Shown: positions 22,865 to 33,880 of the stretch, piece after piece
Layout of the letters: each line of letters starts with the position of its first letter
Position numbering within the stretch: position 1 is the stretch's first letter
Source of the DNA: Dipteronia dyeriana
Lineage: Eukaryota; Streptophyta; Magnoliopsida; Sapindales; Sapindaceae
Reading direction: 5' to 3'
Assembly: GCA_032871835.1 (NCBI GenBank)
Contig: CM065295.1
Location: 67,016,687 to 67,080,686, forward strand
DNA: 64,000 nucleotides
Made by a program: the position numbers and the translations under genes
The notes under the pieces: generated by a model
Databases searched by the model: none
The model's input: the letters and a program-made list of their open reading frames with translations, nothing else
What the model was told of the DNA's origin: nothing

Positions 22865-24643
22865 ATTGGTATCAGAGCCAGATATTTTTTTGAAACAAGA
22901 AATTGTGTTCGATGCTCCTATATGTATGATTTTGTAGGCACCGTTTAAATTGACTGTATGGTTTTTTTGTATGTATATTAAATTTGTTAATTTACAAAAA
23001 CTTGATTGATCGTTAATTATTTGGTATTGTGGATTTAGGGTTCATGGATTGTATTATTATTATCATTATTATTTTCAAGTGTTGTATTTTTTTTTATTAA
23101 ATTGTATTAAAAAATATTATGTAATACATGAAGACCTGGTGATCAAATGAAGAAGTCAACATCACAAAGTAATTGATGTTTTTTAAAATTGGATGTGCAA
23201 TTGTTGCACAGATATGCGTCAATTTAAAATTACATGTGCATGCTTGGTGGGACCACAAGCAACACCATGTGCATGTGATACATGCGTGATGGCAGTACAA
23301 GCAACGCACACATGACCTGTGCAACCGCGCGTGTACGTTTCTAAAGGAAATTGTTGCCTAGTGCGTTCAATGCAATTGTTTTGTTTTGGATTCATGAGAT
23401 GAATCGGAGTAATCTGAAGAGATTGCAAGACTCAGAATTTACAAGAAGACTTTTGTAATTTTAGATTCTAATTTTTTTAGGTTAAATAATCCACAGTACT
23501 CGGTCAATTTATATATGTTTTATACTATGTGATGATAAAAGTATTGCCATGCATACTATGTCATTTAGATTATATGTGCCTACACAAGTATATTTGATAT
23601 ATCATACATGCATCTTAGTCAGATATTTATGTATTTTTTTAATGTGATTAAAACGGGCTATATACATAAATGGCTATGAATAATGAGATTAGTTTTTTAA
23701 TGGTTAAAAAACTTGGTAATTTTTATTAATATTAATCTAGTTATTACAATGTTTAATAAGTTAGATTAATAAAGTAATTTATTAGGATTAATTTGATTAA
23801 TAACCTAATAGTAAATGAATCGTATAAAATGTTAGAGTTTTAATAGTTAAAACTTGGTAAACACTATCATAATAATCTGACCTTAGTAAATAATTTACAA
23901 AAAGCTTAGATTATTCTCTAATAGATTAGATTTTTAATTGTTAAAAATTATAAATAATTTATTAGTTAATTAGATCTTGTTTATAATAATGAATTAGTTA
24001 ATGCGCTAGATAACTTGATTAAAGTTAACTGTTTGATCCTGTAGAGTCTAGGTGCATTAACGGAAAATAAAAAATCCCAATTTTTAAATAGTGAGTGGGA
24101 GGGGGATATATGACATATATATCCCACAGTCTCCATCATTAGTTCAACACCGTGAGATCCGAGTGGGGTCTCATGACGGCTTTGATTTCGTCCTCCCTAA
24201 GGAGGGTTTCCACAAAGGTCAATACCAAGGTTGACTTCCTACCGGATAGGATTTCTGAGGGTATTTCGGGATTGACCGACCCTAAGGCGGCAATTCTCGA
24301 GTTAAGCTTGTGAGATCTGAAATGGTGGGTTACACTCACGAAGGTTTTGATTAAGTTTATTAATGAAAAATCTGACTGAATAAACGATGGTTGAATGATA
24401 TGGAATAAGAGTTATTCTATAATATCATTTGATTGAAAATGTCTCGGTCCAACATGCAAGGACTTGACCGACCCTAAGTCGGCACTTCTTTATGGTATGT
24501 TGGATTGTCATGGTATAGTAACTAGTTTTAAGGTAGTTCTAGTTCATTAAACATGTTCATGCATCATGTTTAAATTTATACCAAAGCACTTGCACTTGTT
24601 TTAAATAAATGACTGAATGAATGTTTTATTTATTTCAACAATA
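22865..24643 (+). other. Primer binding site and leader of element C
   Basis: ATTGGTATCAGAGCC (22865-22879) is the initiator tRNA-Met primer site. The 1.7-kb leader has no supported ORF. The motif TTGACCGACCCTAAG followed by CGGCA appears twice, near 24265-24290 and 24465-24490, inside similar contexts, and may be a repeated RNA element. Confidence 0.7.
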
Positions 24644-25448
24644 ATGTCTTCTGCATTACTTCAAATTCTCGCAAACAACAAATTAACTGGTGACAACTAC
24701 ATAAAATGGAAACTTAACATTAATGCAATATTTGTCACCAAAGACCTCAAGTTTGTACTTACGGAGTAATGTCCTTCAGCGCCTGTTGTCAATGCCACAG
24801 GAACTATTCGTGAGGCATACCAGCGATGGGTCTCATCTGATGAGTATGCCCGAACATATCTGTTGACTTCTATGACAGACGTAATTGTCACAAAGCACGA
24901 AGCAATGACTTCAACATTAAAAATCATGTAGTCATTGCAAGCTATGTTCGGAATCCCTCTGAGCAAAAGCGACTCGAAGCTGTTTGTTTCGCTATGCTTA
25001 CTCGTATGAAGGATGGTATATCAGTTGGGGAACATGTCCTGAGCATGATATCCTACTTCAACTCTATAGAAATCAATGGTGGGGCCATTAATGAACCTAG
25101 TCAAGTAGGCATCATACTAACAACTCTTCTGAAGAGTTTCAATCAATTTAAGAGCAACTACGGGATGAACATGTTAAGGTTCAGTCTCACACAATTGCTC
25201 AATAAGCTCACTACCTTTTAGCCCTTGACTAAGGACTGCAAGGGCAAGACCGGTGAGGTAAATATTGCCGAACCATCTTCTTCCAATAATAAGAAGAGGA
25301 AAAGGTTTGTTGGGAAGGCGAAGGGTAAGCCCAAACCTAAGAAATCCCAATGCAAGAAGAAGTCTAAGAAAGGTAAATATGATTTACTTGTTCTTGAGTC
25401 ATGTTTAGTGTAAGATGATTCTTCACCCTGGATAGTTGATTCGATGGC
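24644..25448 (+). pseudogene. gag and start of protease of element C
   Basis: The ATG at 24644 gives MSSALLQILANNKLTGDNYI, a copia Gag start of the common LNGDNY type. TAATG at 24766 breaks the frame after KFVLTE. Then come AYQRWVSSDEYARTYLLTSM, MKDGISVGEHVLSM and INGGAINEPSQVGIIL in shifting frames. A basic KKRKRFVGKAKGKPKPKKSQ stretch (about 25290-25350) precedes the protease motif PWIVDS (about 25427-25443). Element D is inserted just there; the protease resumes at 32549 as ATNHVCSSLQW. Confidence 0.82.
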
Positions 25449-27796
25449 TAAAAGTACAAACATGGTTAAATGCTCAAGGCTAACCTATAGGTTGGGGGGG
25501 GGGGGGGGGGGGTGAATAGGTTAGACACCTTTTTCGACTCCCTTAGAAACAAACAAAAGTTTATCCCTCAAGATTGCTTGTATCACAATATATATATCAA
25601 TTAAAGACAATTAATCAATATATAAACATAAGTAAAGTGTGATACAAACAAGTAATTGTAACATACACAATTTATATTATAATAGGAAGTCAACTTGCAT
25701 AGAAAGTTCTATCCACAATACAAATATTAAAGAGATAGGGATAGAGAAAAGTTGACACAAGATATAACATGGTAAACCTCCGAAGAGGAAACATCCATGG
25801 GCTAGCAGCCACCGGCAAACAAAATCCACTAGTAGATAAGACAAGTACAATCTCTCAAGTGCCCTATTCACCTAGAAACTACCCTCATATCCTACACTAG
25901 AAGTTATCGCCATATGCTCAACAATCTGAGGCCTTACACCTCTTGTCAAGAATTCCTCGCTCACCTTATCCGGATCCTCACGACCTAAGGCAAGACTTCT
26001 TGCTCAACTATCTAAGTCCTCCCGACTCTAGTCAAGACTTCCTCACTCACCTATCTGAGTCCTCCCGACTCTAGGCAAGACTTCTTGCTAGACTATTTAA
26101 GGTCTCACACCTCTAGCCAAGACTTTCTTGCTCGACAATCCAAAGCCTCACGCCTCTTGCCAAGACTTATTGCTCAAAACCATAGGTCTCACACCTATTG
26201 TCAAGACTTCTTTCTCACAAGGCATCTAGGTGATCATGAATGCAAAATGCAAACAAGCACGCAACATAGAATGCTATGATCAACTCATCATACGGAAAAT
26301 ACTAGACATGATCATGAATGCACAAATCAAATATAGTCTAGTCAATCATGCATGTATAGTAAATCTAGATCATATAAGATATGTTAAATATTAATCATAA
26401 CCTAGATGCATGCATAGATCTAAACTTCAATCACAAGATATGTTCAATTAATCACATGATCAAGTTTAAATCACAACAACCAAAAACAAGCTAAAATCAT
26501 ATGACAAAGTCAAATAGATTTAAGCTAAAGTTCTAGAGCATATTCCTAATCATAGAATCATCAAAACACATGAATAGCTCAAAAGAACATAAGCACATGC
26601 ATTATGTGAGAATGTCGGCCAAGAGAGCCTAATACATGTGAGGAACTATTTTACACAAAATCAATCAATCAAAGATCATCAAATAGTTCTAGAATCAAAG
26701 CTAGCACAATAATTTCCCAAACATGTGATAACATAGGCAAAATCAAAACCTAACTCAACATGTATGATTTCAATTGAAACTCAACCTAGCTTTGAAAGAG
26801 TTCAAAACTCAAAACAAAATACTCACAATACACAAATATAAGTTGAAGAAGAAAACCCAAGGCAATTGACCAAGTTTTAAAAGAAAACTTTGAGAGAAAA
26901 TCAATACCTTAGTTGATTTAGGTGCAGTCCCGTTTTTGTATGATTAGACACCAAAAACCAGCAACAAAACTCACTCAAACCTTCAGAGAAAAGATGTAGG
27001 ATGAATAGATGAACACTCTCAACTTTGAATCACTCAAATCGGAGTTCAAATGAAGAAGTAATGGTGTTTGGAAGGTGAGAAAATTTAGAGAGAAAATTTC
27101 TGCACATCAATTTTAAATTTCTTCTTAAAATGAAATGTGAGAGGGAAAGAGATTATAATGAAGAGGGAAAAAGATGAGCTAAAAGATCAAAATAGCCCTC
27201 TTTGTTATTGGTTCCCCGAGATGGCACGTGGGCATCTCAGAGCAGCAAGGTTGTGCGGCCGAGATGGCCATGCTCCATCTCGGGCTTGCACACCTTCATG
27301 GCCTTCGGCCATGGTGCATTTCCCTCGCGCTTCCCTCGCATTCTTCGACCATTCTCCGACCTCCAAACTCGGAATTCAAATCCGTTTGCAGATAATGAAC
27401 TGTAACTCTCACACGGACATGGAAATATAAGATACTCAACCCAGAAAATAATAAATCGACTTGATATATGAATACGAAGACAATGCATGCAACATGAGTT
27501 GAAAGTGTAGTATCTTTTGACTTAGAACTCGAAATCAATAGTATGAGTAACCGAAATGATCGAAACTCAATCAAGAATGATTTAAGACTAAAATCAAGTT
27601 CAATACCCATATTATACAAACATATACACACACAGACACAATTCACACTAGAATGCAAACTACATAGAGATAGTTTCCAATCATGCATTTTCCAAAACAT
27701 GTTATTTTCATACCAATGCATGAGCATTCATCTTTAAGTGTGTAAATGTGTTTTAAATGGTGCACAATGATACAGGGACACATATGAATGAATTGT
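25449..27796 (-). repeat. 3' LTR of element D, lacking its start
   Basis: Matches 29339 to about 31665 of the full LTR. It ends (plus-left) TAAAAGTACAAACATGG, where the other copy has the expected TGAAAATAC. A poly(G) run at about 25494-25512 replaces a shorter run at 29382. The roughly 250 bp forming the LTR start are missing at the 27796 side. ORFs in this LTR recur in the other copy only because the LTRs are repeats. Confidence 0.85.
25915..26225. repeat. Tandem repeats of about 40-45 bp in the LTR of D
   Basis: About seven diverged units share the pattern CAAGACTTCTTGCTC, a linker, then CTCACACCTCT or CTCCCGACTCT. The equivalent array is at about 29810-30115. Spacing and sequence vary between units. 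Confidence 0.75.
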
Positions 27797-27860
27797 AATG
27801 TGAGGGAGTGTTTTTGTGACCTATCTTCAAACGGATTCGAATTCCGAGTTTGGAGGCCGT
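27797..27860. other. Rearranged junction in element D
   Basis: Two short pieces in inverse orientation lie between the truncated LTR and gag. About 27797-27832 (TGAGGGAGTGTTTTTGTGAC) is the inverse of sequence at about 31982-32020, near the polypurine tract. About 27831-27860 (AAACGGATTCGAATTCCGAG) is an inverse copy of LTR sequence near 27360-27392. Confidence 0.75.
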
Positions 27861-29233
27861 GTCTATCTCTTCCATCAATTCTTGTTCTCTCCTCTTCAAA
27901 GAAGATATCACATTATCCTTCTCAAGGTTTATCTTTTCAAGTTCACTAAACTTCTTCATAATATAACCTTTCTCACCAAGAAGTCTACGAGTAACAACCA
28001 CAAACTCATTTAGTTGTTTCTTGATCAAATCATCCTTCTCAACTACTTCTCTTTGAGCATTATCTCTAGCTTCTTCAAGCTTTTCTATCTTGCTTAACAA
28101 CTCAAGATTGGTAGGAGTGGAACTAGAGCTTCCATGATGATTTTAATCAAAGTTCTTGTTCAAAGATATTGTACTAACACCATCTAGTGGAGAATGAGAA
28201 GTCGTTAGAGCTACAAAGTTGCTCACCAACTCTTCATCACTTGAAGACTCACTACTAGAGCTTTCATTGTCACTAGAATTATCATCACTCCAAGTAGCCG
28301 CCAAAACTTTTCCTTTCTTTTCTTTCTTAGATGGCTTCTTGGTGCACTCACTAGCAAAGTGACCGAAACCATGACAATTATAGCATTGAACTTCTTTCTT
28401 GTTCATGGCTTGACTATTCTTCTCAAACCTTAGAGTTGACATTCTCTTAACTCCCTTTTCCTCAGAAGACTTGCCTCTAGGCTTGGCATTCTTCTTTAGA
28501 AACTTCTTGAACCTTCTAACCAAAAGAGCCATCTCTTCATTTTCATCATCACTCTCCTCCTCAATAGCATTGAGGGCGATTCCTTTACTTTTGTTCTTTA
28601 GCTTCAAGCACATCTCATAAGTTTGAAGATACCCAAACAACTCATCAATATTCATGCTATCCACATCCTTGCTTTCCTCAATGGCCGTCACCATTGCCTT
28701 GAATCTCTTAGGAAGAGACCTAAGGATTTTCCAATTTAAAATCTCTTTTGAGATAGGTACTCTAAATGTGTGACATTGGTTAGCAATGTTGAGAAGCAGG
28801 AATTGGAAGTCTTCGAACTTTTCTTCTTCACCCATACTTAGACATTCAAATTGTGATGCCAACATTTGAAGCCTCGATTTCTTCACCGCCAAGGTTCCTT
28901 CATTAGTAACTTGGAGAGTATCCCAACCTTCCTTTACGGATTCAAGATTTTAAATATAGGATAATTGATGCCCATCAACTCCTCCAAAGATGGCATTCAT
29001 AGCACGATGGTGCAACTTAGAAACCTCAAACTCATTTGTTGTCCATTCACTCATTGGCTTCAGTATCATGGTTCCATCCTCTTGAACCTTGGTAGGAGGA
29101 CTATAACCTTCTTCCACTACCATCCAAGCCCTTTCATCAATAGAGCATATGTAGGCTTTCATCCTCAACTCCAATACCCATAGTTAGTGCCTCGAAGTAA
29201 TGGTGGCCTAGTACTTAAGGCTCCTTCCGCCAT
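27861..29233 (-). pseudogene. gag of element D
   Basis: The start is near 29233 (MAEGALSTRPPLLRGTNYGY), continuing ELRMKAYICSIDERAW with a frame change, then EWTTNEFEVSKLHHRAMNAI. The Gag core reads LASQFECLSMGEEEKFEDFQ and LRSLPKRFKAMVTAIEES. A basic stretch KKFLKKNAKPRGKSSEEKG and the zinc knuckle CYNCHGFGHFASEC (CX2CX4HX4C, about 28340-28385) follow, then an acidic Ser-rich segment and a coiled coil (SKIEKLEEARDNAQREVVEK, about 28040-28100). The coding sequence stops at the rearranged junction, so only gag survives. It is related to, but clearly different from, the gag of A and B. Confidence 0.82.
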
Positions 29234-29317
29234 TACATCATCTTGTAAACCCATGACTTCAAACGCCTTGCAAAAACCGTGAATGTATCACCCCGGACTC
29301 ACACTAAGTGCAATCTA

Positions 29318-29338
29318 GTGTCCTGATTTGACACCAAT
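29318..29338 (-). other. Primer binding site of element D
   Basis: On the minus strand TTGGTGTCAAATCAGGAC follows the LTR end; a variant of the TGGTATCAGAGC Met-tRNA complement. Confidence 0.7.
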
Positions 29339-31918
29339 TGAAAATACAAACATGGTTAAATGCTCAAGGCTAACCTAGAGGGGGGGTGAATAGGTTAGAC
29401 ATCTTTTGCGACTCCCTTAGAAACAAACAAAAGTTTGACTCTTTAGATTGCTTGTATCACAATATATATATATATATATCAATTAAAGACAATTAATCAA
29501 TATATAAACACAAGTAAAGTGTGATACAAACAAGTAATTGTAACATACACAATCTATATTTTAATAGGAAGTAAACTTACATAGAAAGTTCTATCCACAA
29601 TACAAATATTGAAGAGATAGAGATAGAGAAAAGTTGACACAAGATATAACGTGGTAAACCTCCGAAGAGGAAACATCCACGGGCTAGCAGCCACCGGCAG
29701 ACAAAATCCACCAGTAGATAAGACAAGTACAATCTCTCAACTGACCTCTTCACGAAGAAACTACCCTCTTATCCTACTCTAGAAGTTGTCGCCCTATGCT
29801 CAACAATCCGATGCCTCACACCTCTTGTCAAGACTTACTCGCTCACCTTATTCGGATCCTCACGACCCAAGGAAAGACTTCTTGCTCAACTATCCGAGTC
29901 CTTCCGACTCAAGTCAAGACTTCCTCGCTCATCTATCTGAGTCCTCTCGACTCTAGGCAAGACTTCTTGCTCGACTATTCAAGGTCTCACACCTCTAGCC
30001 AAGACTTCCTTGCACGATAATCCAAGGCCTCTTGCATCTTGCCTCTTGCCAAGACTTCTTGCTCAACACCATAGGTCTCACACCTATTGTCAAGACTTCC
30101 TTCTCACAAGGCATCTAGTTGATCATGAATGCAAAATGCAAACAAGCACGCAACATAGAATGCTATGATCAACACATCATACGAAAAATACTAGACATGA
30201 TCATGAATGCACAAATCAAATATAGTCTAGTCAATCATGCATGTATAGTAAATCTAGATCATATAAGATATGTTAAATATTAATCATAACCTAGATGCAT
30301 GCATAGATCTAAACTTCAATCACAAGATATGTTCAATTAATCACATGATCAAGTTTAATTCACAACAACCAAAAACAAGCTAAAATCATATGACAAAGTC
30401 AAATAGATTTAAGCTAAAGTTCTAGAGCATATTCCTAATCATAGAATCATCAAAACACATGAATAGCTCAAAAGAACATAAGCACATGCATTATGTGAGA
30501 ATGTCGGCCAAGAGAGCCTAATACATGTGAGGAACTATTTTACACAAAATCAATCAATCAAAGATCATCAAATAGTTCTAGAATCAAAGCTAGCACAATA
30601 ATTTCCCAAACATGTGATAACATAGGCAAAATCAAAACCTAACTCAACATGTATGATTTCAATTGAAACTCAACCTAGCTTTGAAAGAGTTCAAAACTCA
30701 AAACAAAATACTCACAATACACAAATATAAGTTGAAGAAGAAAACCCAAGGCAATTGACCAAGTTTTAAAAGAAAACTTTGAGAGAAAATCAATACCTTA
30801 GTTGATTTAGGTGCAGTCCTGTTTTTGTATGATTAGACACCAAAAATAGCAACAAAACTCACTCAAACCTTCAGAGAAAAGATGGAGGATGAATAAATGA
30901 ACACTCTCAACTTCAAATCACTCAAATCGGAGTTCAACTGAAGAGGTTATGGTTTTTGGAAGGTAAGAAAATTTCTGCACATCAATTTTAAATTTCTTCT
31001 TAGAATGAAATGTGAGAGGGAAAGAGATTATAAAGATGAGGGAAATATATGAGCTAAAAGACCAAAATAAACCTCTTTGTTACTTCCTTGAGATGGCACG
31101 TGGGCATCTAAGGGCAGCAAGGTTATGCAACCGAGATGGCCACGCGCCATCTCAGGCTTGCACACCTGCATGGCCTTCGGCCACAGTGCATTCCCCTCGC
31201 GCTTTCCTCGCGTTCTTCGATCGTTTTCAGGCCTACGAACTCGAAATTTGAATCCGTTTGTGGATTATGAACCATAACTCTCACACGGACATGGAAATAT
31301 AAGATACTCAACCCAGAAAAAAAATAATTCGACTCGATATATGAATACGAAGACAATATATGCAACATGAGTTGAAAGTGTAGTATCTTTTGACTTAGAA
31401 CTCGAAACCAATAGTATGAGTAACCGAAATAACCGAAACTCAATCAAGAATGATTTAAGAGTAAAATCAAGTTCATTATCCATGTTATACAAACATATAC
31501 ACACACAAACACAATTCACACTAGAATGCAAACTACATAGAGATAGTTTCCAATCATGCATTTTCCAAAACATGTTATTTTCATACCAATACATGAGCAT
31601 TCATCTTCAAGTGTGTGAATGTGTTATAAATGGTGCACAATGATGCAGGGACACATATGAATGAATTGTATGTGTGTGCCTATAATGGTGCACAACGATG
31701 CAGGGACACATATGAATGAATTGTGTGTGTGTGCCTAAGCCTTGTAAGAGAAAGATAAGGTCTTAGTATACCTTTGTAGAATCATATTGCATTCTGTCTC
31801 TTTGAAGACTTTGAACTTGCTTTGACTTGTTGTTCTTTCTTCCTTGAATCAACTAAATCATTACAAGTAAACATCATTTTGATATGGAAGTAATGCCAAC
31901 ACAAACTAAAACCTAACA
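29339..31918 (-). repeat. Complete central LTR of element D
   Basis: A 2580-bp LTR, on the minus strand from TGTTAGGTTTTAG (31918) to TGTATTTTCA (29339). A primer site lies on one side and a GGGGGAGAT polypurine tract on the other, so it sits where both a 5' and a 3' LTR would. Near 31640-31735 a segment with GGTGCACAATGATGCAGGGA is repeated in tandem. Confidence 0.85.
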
Positions 31919-32479
31919 ATCTCCCCCTTTGGAAAATTCCATGTCAAAACACCTATACATTTACTACAAATATAAAAATGAAGATAGGTCACAAAAACAC
32001 TCCCTCACATTACAATGAGTAAGATTCCTATAACTAATCTTCATCAACTCTTAAACTTCATCTTGAAGCAACCTACAAATCATCTCAAAGCATAATGCAT
32101 ATACAAGATAACAACAACAAATGACAACATATAATATGGATAAGAATATATAATTAAGTCCACAAATACATGTATCTCCCCCTCAATACATGCCAAAATA
32201 CAAGTACTCTTAACCAAATCTTAAAACAAATTATTACAAGCCATTGAAAGTTCAAAAGTTCAAAAGTTCATAAAAACAACATAAAAAGGAAACTAAGTAA
32301 CTAGCAACTCTTAACAACTCTTTCAGCAACTCTTGACATGAAATGATGCCAAAAGGTAAGAAACATACCAAGGGACTCAAATACTAGTTACTAGATCCAC
32401 CAAAGAAAGATGTGCGTGTAGTTGACCTAACATAATGCTTGAGAGGTGGTCTTGAAGCTTGAGTCATCATGAACCTAAA
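31919..32479 (-). other. Polypurine tract and 3' internal region of element D
   Basis: Directly beside the LTR the minus strand reads AAAGGGGGAGAT, a strong polypurine tract; a second GGGGGAGATAC lies at about 32177-32187. There is no ORF. It is the tail of an internal region whose coding part has been lost. Confidence 0.75.
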
Positions 32480-32548
32480 CAACTAAATCATTACAAGTAA
32501 ACATCATTTTGATATGGAATTAATGCCAACACAAACTAAAACCTAACA
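32480..32548 (-). repeat. 69-bp fragment of the LTR start, outer end of element D
   Basis: Nearly identical to 31850-31918 (TAATGCCAACACAAACTAAA, then ACCTAACA). It ends exactly at the TSD ATGGC, so it is the true outer end of the element, with the rest of this LTR deleted. Confidence 0.85.
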
Positions 32549-33880
32549 ATGGCCACTAACCATGTTTGTTCTTCTTTGCAATGGACTGATTCTTGGACAT
32601 AGCTAGAGGAGGAAGCCTTCTTAATACGTGTGGGGTCAGAGGATGTCGTGTCGGCACAAGCAATGGGTGTAATCATATTAAGTTTTTGTAATAATTATAT
32701 ATTTTTGGACAATGTATTTTATATTTATGGATTTACACGTAATTTGATTTCTGTTTCTAAATTGTTTGAACAAAAATATTCTGTTTCTTTTAATAATAAG
32801 TCTGTTATTATTGGAATGAATGTCCTGAATATTTTTTCAGAATTAATGAAAACAATTTGTATGTGTTAAGACCGTTAATGCATACTACGCTGAGTAACAC
32901 CGAAATATTTAAGGTTGAAAAACCAAAAACTAAACGACATAAAATTTCTCCAGATAATGACATGTATCTCTACCATCTAAGGTTTGGCCATATAAACCTT
33001 GGCCGAATAGACAGACTAGTAAAAAATGGACCTTTAAGTTAGTTAGAGGTTGAAACCTTACCCGTTTGCGAATCTTGTCTTGAAGGTACGATGACTAAGA
33101 GACTTTTTACTGGAAAATGGCTTAGAGCTAATGAACCACTACAGCTTATACAAACAGACGTCTGTGGACCGATGAATGTTAAAGCTAGGGGTGGTTATGT
33201 GTATTATGTCACATTAATAGATGACTACTCAAAATACAAATAAGTCTACCTTATGCAACAGAAGTCGAAAACATTTGAAAAGTTGAAATAATTCCAAGCT
33301 GAAGTTGAGCATCAATTAGGTGGAACTATCAAGTCACTATGATCGGATCGTGGAGGTAAGTACCTTAACCAGGAGTTTAAAGACTTCATGGTCGAGCATG
33401 GGATAGTTTCCCAACTCACAGCTCCCGGTACACCTCAGTAAAATGGTGTAGCGGAGAGAAGAAATAGAACCCTGATAGAAATGGTGAGATCTATGATTAG
33501 TTTCTCATCATTACCAAATTCCTTCTGGGATATGCATTACAAACAGCGGCATACATTTTGAATGTAGTGCCATCCAAATCTTTTCCTAAGACTCTCTTAG
33601 AGTTGTGGATTGGTCATAAAGCTAGTTTACGATATTTTCACATATGGGGGTGTCCAGTACACGTGCTAAAGAACAAAAGTGGAAAGCCAGACTCTAAGTC
33701 TGTGGTCTACCTGTTTGCAGGATACGTCAAGGAGACTAGAGGTGGACACTTATATAGTCTCGAAGATAACAAAGTATTTGTATCGACAAATGCAACGTTT
33801 ATTAAGGATAATTATATTAGTGACCATAAACCTTGTTCTAAAATTGTATTGAATGAGTAAGAGCCTGGTGAGACCAATGC
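32549..33880 (+). pseudogene. Protease and integrase of element C
   Basis: The protease continues as ATNHVCSSLQWTDSW, then IFLDNVFYIYGFTRNLISVS. The GAG-pre-integrase region has YHLRFGHINLGRIDRLV (about 32970-33025) and CESCLEGTMTKR. The integrase core shows TDVCGPMNVKARGGYVYYVT (first Asp), SDRGGKYL (second Asp) and GVAERRNRTLIEM (Glu). The C-terminal region is ELWIGHKASLRYFHIWGCPV. In-frame stops occur in the core (near 33240, 33290, 33342 and 33439), so it is inactive. Confidence 0.85.

Larger units (their letters stand above)
25449..32548 (-). mobile_element. Element D: gag-only, Sirevirus-like copia with three LTR copies
   Basis: Flanked by the TSD ATGGC (25444-25448 and 32549-32553) inside C's protease. 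In minus-strand order it has a 69-bp LTR start, a 3' internal segment with a GGGGGAGAT polypurine tract, a complete LTR, a Met-like primer site, gag, a rearranged junction, and an LTR missing its start. No protease, integrase, RT or RNase H is present, so it depends on other elements. The whole looks like a tandem LTR-internal-LTR-internal-LTR array trimmed by deletions. Confidence 0.8.

Noticed and set aside
25915..26225. Regularly spaced repeats that could suggest a CRISPR-like array
   Set aside because: Units are diverged, lack constant spacers and sit inside both LTRs of a plant retrotransposon.
27137..27430. ORF conserved between two places (27137-27430 and 31012-31251)
   Set aside because: Both lie in LTR copies of element D. 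The similarity is explained by DNA repetition, and frames and lengths differ.
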